A DNA stretch of 64,000 nt from Skeletonema tropicum (taxonomy: Eukaryota > Bacillariophyta > Thalassiosirophyceae > Thalassiosirales > Thalassiosiraceae). The notes under the pieces were generated by a model, which had not been told where the DNA came from, ran no database searches, and saw only the letters and a program-made list of their open reading frames with translations. A program made the position numbers and the translations under genes. Position 1 is the first letter of the stretch, and each line of letters opens with the position of its first letter. This document shows, piece after piece, positions 57,590 to 64,000 of this stretch. Location of the stretch: assembly GCA_037178625.1 (NCBI GenBank), contig CM074134.1, positions 1,116,001-1,180,000 of the forward strand. The letters run 5' to 3'.

Positions 57590-57948
57590 GTTGGACAATG
57601 TATTGCAACGAGGTGATAACAACAACTGTACAATGCAACCTAATTGCTGGCGAAGAACATTGTGAGACGGTAAAGGAGTGTTTTGAGGCGGTATCATTGG
57701 ACGAGCGCAACCGCAACGTAGCCTCGTGCGTGGAGGGCTCATGTCGCAACGACATCAATTTTGTTCAAATGGGAGTATCTTTCTAATGGTTGAGAGTGTG
57801 AGTCACCCTTGGCTTGTTTCATTGCTCACAACTCCCTTGGTGTGTTTTGCGTACAATATCATCTATTGCATTGCACTCATTAGGATTAGGAGTAGGAACG
57901 GGTTTCGTACACAAGCAGCTCACAAAGTTGACGACAACCAAATCGAAA

Positions 57949-59175
57949 ATGGCAGAGAATTTTATCTGCCGATGGATCATAATTGCGCTGGCTGCAAGCT
58001 TCTTGCTGGTATTGTCTTCGCGTCAAGTTACAGCATTGTCAACAACATCATCATCCAAGACAGTGCGTAATCAACGCGATAATTCTGAAAAATCTTTCGC
58101 TAAGCCGATACCATCCAAACCAGAGTTCAGCAGACGTGGCTTTATCGGCGCTTGTACCGCTGCGGCTGCGTGCACAGCACTTGCTCCATCTTCGTCGAAT
58201 GCCTTGCCACTTCATCCTACAGAAGATACAGCAACAAATTCCAACCTACTAGCTTCTGCAACACAACAAGAAAAGATAACAATGAAACAATCCACATCAC
58301 CAGCACTATCTTCCTTTCAAGAGAGCATTTCTGGATTCGTATCTGGTACTGCTGTCTCAACAGTCAAGACACTGGTAAAATATCCACTTGATACTGCCAC
58401 AGTACGATTGCAAATGCCAAATACACCATACAATCTGCAAAACTTACCAATGTTATTCAGTGGATCATTTGATGGCATAGTTGCGCCTTTATTATCAAAC
58501 ATACCCGCGGGGGCAGTCTTCTTTGCAGTAAAAGATGCTACCAAGTCAGCTTTGAAAAACTCACACGCAGGTTTGCCAAAGTGGGCACTAACTAGTGCAG
58601 CCGTGGCTATGGCGCTGCCACCTTATTGGCTGATACGAAATCCATCGGAAGTCGTCAAGACAAGGATACAGGTTAGAGCAGAGGGATACTATGAAGGAAT
58701 GTCCACAATTGATGCATTCCAACTCGCTCTTGCACAAGCTGAAGGCAATTCAACTGCAAGTGGAATTAGCGAGTTTTATCAAGGATACAGTGAAAATGTG
58801 CTGTATGGATTCCCAGCGGATATCATCAAGTTTGTAGTCTATGACTATTTGAGTGGAGGGAAGGGGAAATCGAATGTATCACCTGGAGAAGGTGCTGTGT
58901 ATGGAGCACTGTCAACTGGTGTTGCACAGCTTGTGACAACGCCTTTGGATGTGCTCCGAAATAGAATTATGGCTGTTTCAAAAGAGGATCAGGAAACTGA
59001 TAAACAGCTTTCTTATGTTGATAGACTGGCAAAGATTGCAAAAGAAGAGGGTATAGGGGAATTATTTGCTGGATCTACTCCTCGTGTAGCTAAAGCAATG
59101 TTGTCAGGAGCTATCCAATTCGCAACATATGAAGAGACGAAGCAAAAGATTGGGCAGCTATTCATGAAGAAGTAG
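57949..59175 (+). CDS. SLC25-type carrier with a plastid/Tat-like leader
   Basis: 408 aa from ATG 57949 (MAENFICRWIIIALAASFLL). A signal-peptide-like leader is followed by SRRGFIGACTAAAACTALAP and SSSNALP, closely matching a twin-arginine motif with hydrophobic core and cleavage site. Three mitochondrial-carrier repeats follow, with P-x-[DE] signatures YPLDTATVRLQ, NPSEVVKTRIQ and TPLDVLRNRI. The second and third repeats are clearest; S-adenosylmethionine carriers are one possible relative. The double leader suggests plastid rather than mitochondrial location, perhaps the thylakoid or envelope membrane. It is divergent from the desaturase gene across about 360 bp. The substrate is not deducible. 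Confidence 0.75.
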   Translation: MAENFICRWIIIALAASFLLVLSSRQVTALSTTSSSKTVRNQRDNSEKSFAKPIPSKPEFSRRGFIGACTAAAACTALAPSSSNALPLHPTEDTATNSNLLASATQQEKITMKQSTSPALSSFQESISGFVSGTAVSTVKTLVKYPLDTATVRLQMPNTPYNLQNLPMLFSGSFDGIVAPLLSNIPAGAVFFAVKDATKSALKNSHAGLPKWALTSAAVAMALPPYWLIRNPSEVVKTRIQVRAEGYYEGMSTIDAFQLALAQAEGNSTASGISEFYQGYSENVLYGFPADIIKFVVYDYLSGGKGKSNVSPGEGAVYGALSTGVAQLVTTPLDVLRNRIMAVSKEDQETDKQLSYVDRLAKIAKEEGIGELFAGSTPRVAKAMLSGAIQFATYEETKQKIGQLFMKK

Positions 59176-59234
59176 GAGTATCCAAGTCTATTTCAAATGC
59201 AATCAATGTAGTTATAATCTTTCTCTAAATTGCA

Positions 59235-60038
59235 TCAATCAAACTTGAGTACACCGTCGAGATCAGGATTGTACACTCCCTCAGCGATCTTCTTCTCGTA
59301 CTCAGTGACAGCAACAAAGTAGCCATAGTATTTGTTCCTCTCTTTTTCGGCAAGTAGCTCGTACAATCCATTCAACTCCACTCTCACAAGCCTATACAAA
59401 TTGGCAAATTCTTCATATTCAGCTGGGCTCAGTTCACGCTCTATCTTAGCAGCATTGGAAGAAATCTTTTGCAATGCATTCATTGTATTGGCAGCTCTAA
59501 TTCTAGCCTCCCGTTGCCTGCTTCTTGGTATTTCATCGTCTATCATCAATTTCATATTGCCAGCTACATTGGAATTGCGCAGTAAAATTTGTGTCCCAAA
59601 CACCAATTGCTGAGGTGTTACAACCACATCTTTGATTTCTCCATTCACTTCAGAGATATGGAGAGACAAACTTGTTCAGAATCAAATAATGCAAGATAGG
59701 AGGCAAGATTGAAGACAAGCATCGCACTCACGTATAGCTCTTAAAATCTTCTCTTGAAATTGTGCTACCTCTGCTACTCGGAGAACGACCAGACCGCTTT
59801 TCTCTTCTGGACCTGCTGGTATATTCGGATTGTTATATGTCTCTTGTTCCTCCTCTTCAGCAAAGGCTGGCAGCACTGGCTGGAAGGCAACAGTGGCGGC
59901 CACAGATGCTGCTGACTTGCAAAGCCATAAGCGACGCGTACTAATAGATGCACTATCTGTGGATGCTGCTGACCATGACCACGCCGCGGAGGAAGTGAAA
60001 GATGATGATACTGCTGCGATGTAAACCAAGCGTTTCAT
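59235..60038 (-). CDS. Thylakoid-lumen helical protein, unknown
   Basis: Exons 60038-59732 and 59647-59235 (84 bp intron, donor GTGAGTGC, acceptor CTGAAG, chosen because it keeps the frame); 239 aa. The leader [10 protein letters not shown] is followed by [19 protein letters not shown] and LPAFA, a bipartite plastid plus Tat-like lumen signal. The mature part is helical and charged ([56 protein letters not shown]), a pattern like the four-helix lumenal proteins of the PsbQ type, though similarity is not specific. It ends [11 protein letters not shown]. It is divergent from the CrcB gene. No enzyme motif is seen. Confidence 0.65.
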
Positions 60039-60397
60039 TTCTTCGGTAGCCTATAATTTTTTTGTTTGTTGTTCGCTTCTCTTGAATTATTTTAGGAATT
60101 AAAATATAAGTACTACCTTCCTTTCTAACAAAGAGGTGTAGACTTGCTACTACATACCATAATGTTCCATCTTCTTAGCTGTTATCTCACTCTCAAGTAC
60201 CTACGACGTTGTCTCCTGCGCGTGTGGAAAGAATGAGTCATCAATCGCATTGCATGATTTTTTCTCTACTAATTCCTACGTTATGTAGGTCGCTCGAGCG
60301 CGCAATTTTTCTTTATGTCTTTTTGGTCTTGACTGTGGCTTCCGCTTCCTACTTAGTCCCAGCCGCTACTGCCATATCTTTGTATCTTCCCCTGATA

Positions 60398-60994
60398 ATG
60401 GGCGGTGGCAACAAAATCTTTCTATTGCTAGCTTTGCTAGTAACTAATATCAACGCATTTACCTCCCCGCGGCATCACCGGTCCTCGTCCATTAGTGCTG
60501 CTTCTTTGTTAAAGGAGCGAAAGAAGTCTGACATCGGCGGCGACGCCAGCGAAGGTTTGAGAGACATGATCGTGGATATGGCTGCTGTCGGCGCTGGTGC
60601 GGTAGCTGGGGCAATAAGCAGGTATCAAATCGGAAATATCGCAACAAGAATAATTGCAGAGGATAAGCGTCTATCGCCTCTCACTGGTTGGCATACTGCT
60701 GCAATCAACATTTTCGGTTCGTTTATTCTAGGATCACTGGCAGGAACACCGACAATTGATGCATCAACAACAAAGCAAGATGCGAAGGGAATCAGTCCAC
60801 GCATGAGACTGATGGCTGGCGTGGGATTTTGTGGATCATTCACGACTTTTAGCACATTTTCAGTTGATATTGTTGGCATGTTGAACAGTGGAAAATTTGT
60901 TCGTGCAATAGCCTTCGCTACAGCAAACAATGTCGGAGGCATCGCTGCTGCCTTTGCTGGTTTTAATATGGCAAAACGAATGATAAAGAAATAA
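60398..60994 (+). CDS. CrcB/Fluc-type fluoride exporter, organelle-targeted
   Basis: 198 aa from ATG 60398 (MGGGNKIFLLLALLVTNINAF), chosen because it gives a signal peptide with an N-A-F plastid-type junction; the frame is open further upstream. The channel domain has GAGAVAGAISRYQIGN, TAAINIFGSFILGSLAG and the diagnostic GFCGSFTTFSTFS, then a fourth helix (ANNVGGIAAAFAGF). One CrcB unit is present, so it would work as a homodimer like bacterial Fluc rather than the fused two-domain eukaryotic FEX. The extra leader suggests a plastid or other endomembrane site. Function: passive fluoride export from the compartment. Confidence 0.8.
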   Translation: MGGGNKIFLLLALLVTNINAFTSPRHHRSSSISAASLLKERKKSDIGGDASEGLRDMIVDMAAVGAGAVAGAISRYQIGNIATRIIAEDKRLSPLTGWHTAAINIFGSFILGSLAGTPTIDASTTKQDAKGISPRMRLMAGVGFCGSFTTFSTFSVDIVGMLNSGKFVRAIAFATANNVGGIAAAFAGFNMAKRMIKK

Positions 60995-61131
60995 TATAAC
61001 ACTAATAATTGTAGCATTGAGCTCTCAACTTCTATTTTACAATTGTCATAACTGGTCGTAGATGACAAGAAAAAATAATGGTATCACAGTAAACACATCA
61101 TAGAGTGCGTAGCGCCTAACTTTAGGTCAAT

Positions 61132-62589
61132 TCACTGGTCGATCACTTCGCATGCTTTTGTATCCTCGTCGCAAACTTCCTCCGATTCGCCCATTTTGAC
61201 AGCATAAATACATGCTCCAACAATAAAGGTTGCCCCTACAGCGTCTGAAGCCCCAAATGTTTCTCCTACGACTAAAGCACTGATAGCTGCAGCAAACAAA
61301 GGTTCCGTAGTAAGGATAATCGAAGCATCTGTAGCAGGAACCCGCTGGAAAGCAATCGACTCGACCCATAATGCAAGTGATGTTGTCACGATACCAGTAT
61401 AAAAGATGGCTCCCAATGCAAGTGGTGATTGCAGAATAGGTGTAAAATTCGGCACCGTGAACCCACCTCCCACCAACGATTGCTTTGCTCCCTCCACAAG
61501 AGCATCAGCATCCACATTCGTTGCCAAATCCACAGCAGCATGTGGGGAAAGCTCAAAGTAGGCCAACGCAGCAGTCGCAACCACTCCAAGCTTGATAGCA
61601 GAAACAGGCAGTGCTGCACTGGGCTCCTTGTGCATCAAGTCTTCCAATATCAAATATCCCATACCAAATCCAATAGGTTGTGCGAAGGAAATCAAATCTC
61701 CAATGGTTGGATCTCCCGCAGCTCCCTTCAACTCGATAATGGCTACTCCAGCGACAGCAATCAGAGCAGGGACCAGTTTCGTCAAATTAAATTGAGTAGT
61801 TGTAAATCCTCGGTCCTTGGCAGAGTTGACCCGCATGAATTCGGCAACAATAGCCACAAAGATACAATTCAATGAACAAATCACACATGATCTGCTTGGA
61901 GTTGTAGTCATCAAACCAATAGTCTGACCAACATAGCCAAACGCAACCCACGACCCACATATCAGAGCTCCCTTGGCAGTTTCCCACGAAATAGCCCCCT
62001 TCTTCACAGCGCGGATTGTTCCGGGCAACAACGATAACGCCGCCAACGAAAATCTTGCCACCGCATACAACGAAGCATCCACACCAGGTTGAGAAAGTAT
62101 TATTTTCGCACAGGCAAAGTTGGATGCCCAGAGAGCACAGAGGAGGACAACGATGCCTCTCCAGAATAGACCATCACTTGTGGATAGCCCCTCCTCTGCA
62201 ATGTATGCTCCCTCATCTCTCAATGGGGCATCCGCGAGAAAGACAGCTGCCTCTTCGGAAGTGGTAATCACTGGCCTGTTGCCAGTAGTATCTTGTTCTT
62301 CAAGTGCAGCGGTAAGATCTTGAGCCACACGTAGCAATTCTGGGTCATCAGTAGCAGTAGCAGGAGTAGTTACAATATTGGTGTCTTCCTTAGTAGAGAA
62401 TAATAGCGAGGAATGTTGTTTCTTCCCAGCATGGAGGATTGTTTCTGTGCTGCTGAGTGGGCGCCGGGCAATTAGTGTCGGCCCTACGAACGCCTTGGTG
62501 GTGGTTGGAGACAGACAACACAAGAGTGCTGTTGCCGCCGCTGCTGCTGCGAGAGGATTGAAGCACCGAGTTGTCATCTTGGTTTCCAT
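61132..62589 (-). CDS. Plastid EamA/DMT-family transporter
   Basis: 485 aa; ATG 62589 or 62577 (MTTRC). The leader ALLCCLSPTTTKAFVGP has the plastid junction KAF. After a polar linker of about 110 residues come ten hydrophobic helices in two EamA halves (FWRGIVVLLCALWASNFACAKIILS; SAIKLGVVATAALAYFE; TGIVTTSLALWVESIAFQRV; LTTEPLFAAAISALVVGE). The final motif ASIILTTEPLFAAA is typical of drug/metabolite transporters. Substrate unknown; nucleotide-sugar or amino-acid export are common in the family. The acidic tail EVCDEDTKACEV is unusual. No intron. Confidence 0.8.
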   Translation of the reverse strand: METKMTTRCFNPLAAAAAATALLCCLSPTTTKAFVGPTLIARRPLSSTETILHAGKKQHSSLLFSTKEDTNIVTTPATATDDPELLRVAQDLTAALEEQDTTGNRPVITTSEEAAVFLADAPLRDEGAYIAEEGLSTSDGLFWRGIVVLLCALWASNFACAKIILSQPGVDASLYAVARFSLAALSLLPGTIRAVKKGAISWETAKGALICGSWVAFGYVGQTIGLMTTTPSRSCVICSLNCIFVAIVAEFMRVNSAKDRGFTTTQFNLTKLVPALIAVAGVAIIELKGAAGDPTIGDLISFAQPIGFGMGYLILEDLMHKEPSAALPVSAIKLGVVATAALAYFELSPHAAVDLATNVDADALVEGAKQSLVGGGFTVPNFTPILQSPLALGAIFYTGIVTTSLALWVESIAFQRVPATDASIILTTEPLFAAAISALVVGETFGASDAVGATFIVGACIYAVKMGESEEVCDEDTKACEVIDQ

Positions 62590-63025
62590 AGAAATATATT
62601 GATAAGTAGATCTATGCTATGGAACCAATAAGGATCGATATCTATATAATAAATGGCTGCTGACTGTTTCTTGGTCGTGACCCTAGCGTTTTACCTGTAC
62701 TATTCCTTGCTTTAGCATCTGTTTTGTGGATGCAATTGCAGCGCACGTGCAGCCTTCGCAGTTGATTGGGTGCGGCGATGGCGCCATAAAAGACATAGTG
62801 CCGCCATCTGGCAGCTGGCAGTGCCACTTTGCAGATGCTCAAAGCTCTCGGACCTCCTCGGTCAGAAAATGGCGAAAAATCTATCATCTCCATCCGTTCA
62901 CTTTCATTGCACTGAACGCTCCTACAGCGTCATACTTATGTAATCGTTTCTAAGGCTGAAGCAGCACGGATCCATGCACATCACATCTTGAATGAGTAAG
63001 CTCTTGAACAATATACACAGATATC
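62590..63025. promoter_or_regulatory. Bidirectional promoter region (DMT transporter / CDK)
   Basis: About 436 bp between divergent start codons. No RNA gene or TE seen. Promoter function is inferred from gene orientation only. Confidence 0.35.
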
Positions 63026-64000
63026 ATGGAGCGCTATCAGAAAATGGAAAAGATTGGGGAGGGCACCTACGGTATTGTCTACAAAGCAAGAGATCGAGTA
63101 TCGGGGGAAATCATTGCATTGAAGAAGATTCGATTGGAGGCTGAGGATGAAGGAATTCCTAGCACTGCAATTCGGGAAATTAGTCTGTGAGTTTGAAGTA
63201 CTGTTATGTTTTCGTTTGATAACAGATTATATGTTTGTGCTGTCTGCGCAACTCATATAATGTTATCGTTCTGACAATGAAATTGATCTGCACACTTCTC
63301 ATATCATCATATCGGAACATCACGCAGCTTGAAAGAATTACAACACCCAAACATCGTTCGATTATACGATGTCGTTCACACGGAACGAAAGCTAACATTG
63401 GTCTTTGAATTTCTCGATCAAGACTTGAAGAAATATTTAGATGTTTGTGATACGGGGTTAGAATTGCCAATTTTGAAAAGTTTTCTCTACCAATTACTCA
63501 TGGGAGTAGCGTATTGTCATCATCATCGAGTTCTGCATCGCGATTTGAAACCACCCAACTTGCTGATTAATCGAGAAGGTCAATTAAAACTTGCTGATTT
63601 TGGATTAGCACGAGCGTTCGGTATCCCAGTAAGATCATATACACATGAGGTGGTAACATTATGGTACAGAGCTCCGGACGTACTCATGGGATCAAGGAGA
63701 TATAGTACGCCTGTGGACATTTGGAGTTGTGGATGCATTTTTGCAGAAATGGCGAATGGACGACCGCTGATTGCAGGAACATCGGAGGCAGATCAACTGG
63801 ATCGTATCTTTCGGTTGTTGGGAACGCCCATGGTAGAAGAGTATCCTGGAATTGTGGACTTGCCTGAATATCATCCCAATCTCCCTCGGTATCCTGCCCC
63901 GCCGAATGGTATTGCAGGTTTGGTGCCGACGTTGGATCCAACAGCTGTTGATTTATTGTCGAAGATGCTTCAATATGATCCTGCACGAAGAATTACTGCG
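63026..64000 (+). CDS. PSTAIRE cyclin-dependent kinase (5' part; runs off window)
   Basis: Exon 1 63026-63186, a 141 bp GT-AG intron, exon 2 from 63328 to the window end. [21 protein letters not shown] carries the glycine loop with the Thr-Tyr inhibitory phosphosites, ALKK the ATP lysine and [12 protein letters not shown] the cyclin-binding PSTAIRE helix. Next come [12 protein letters not shown] (catalytic loop), [28 protein letters not shown] (activation segment with the CAK threonine) and [14 protein letters not shown]. It is a CDKA/Cdc2-type kinase. Catalytic-loop DLKPPN replaces the usual DLKPQN, and APDVL replaces APEVL. About the last 30 residues are missing. Confidence 0.92.

Overview
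The window looks like nuclear DNA of a diatom, most likely a centric one. Many proteins start with a signal peptide followed by an A-F or A-W junction (the bipartite plastid pre-sequence of algae with complex plastids). Introns are short (about 80-420 bp), bidirectional promoters are common, and families typical of diatoms appear: an HSF-type factor, a Ty3-like integrase and a plastid desaturase. An IFT46 homologue fits a lineage with flagellated sperm. No bacterial operons, CRISPR arrays, rRNA or tRNA genes were recognised.

Layout. 0-9 kb: the 3' end of an unknown gene, an EF-hand/Tic20-like plastid import protein, a roughly 1.05 kb non-autonomous transposon built on the palindrome GAATCCTAGGATTC, a HAD phosphatase gene broken by serial +1 shifts, a multi-pass membrane protein and a MIT-like protein. 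9-24.5 kb: two direct copies of a large unknown gene that share a 1.85 kb identical core. Between them lie low-coding repeat-rich DNA and a Ty3-like LTR element whose right LTR is split by a Helitron-like insertion. 24.5-29 kb: ROK1/DDX52 helicase and a plastid Obg GTPase, divergent. 29-33.5 kb: a satellite array of about 184 bp monomers with a 738 bp higher-order repeat. 34-40 kb: a LYR protein and a tail-to-tail pair of plastid SthA-like oxidoreductases carrying EF-hands. 40-43 kb: an HSF gene and a small mitochondrial-type protein. 43-55 kb: a threonine-aldolase-like gene, a papain-family protease gene duplicated almost perfectly, a poly(A)-tailed non-LTR retrotransposon between the copies, a 1 kb TATC microsatellite and a thylakoid-lumen tandem-repeat protein. 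55-64 kb: IFT46, plastid delta-12 desaturase, a SLC25 carrier with a Tat-like leader, a lumen protein, a CrcB-type fluoride exporter, a plastid DMT transporter and the 5' part of a PSTAIRE CDK.

Much of the gene set is plastid-directed: import (Tic20-like), ribosome assembly (Obg), redox (SthA/EF-hand), lipid desaturation, carriers, fluoride export and lumen proteins. Two of these proteins carry EF-hands, which suggests calcium input to the plastid. The other main theme is duplication and transposition. Three gene pairs were made or reshaped by duplication or conversion, and three transposon stories can be read from the sequence: the palindrome element, the Helitron-like insertion in an LTR, and the retrotransposon flanked by a 2.9 kb direct repeat.
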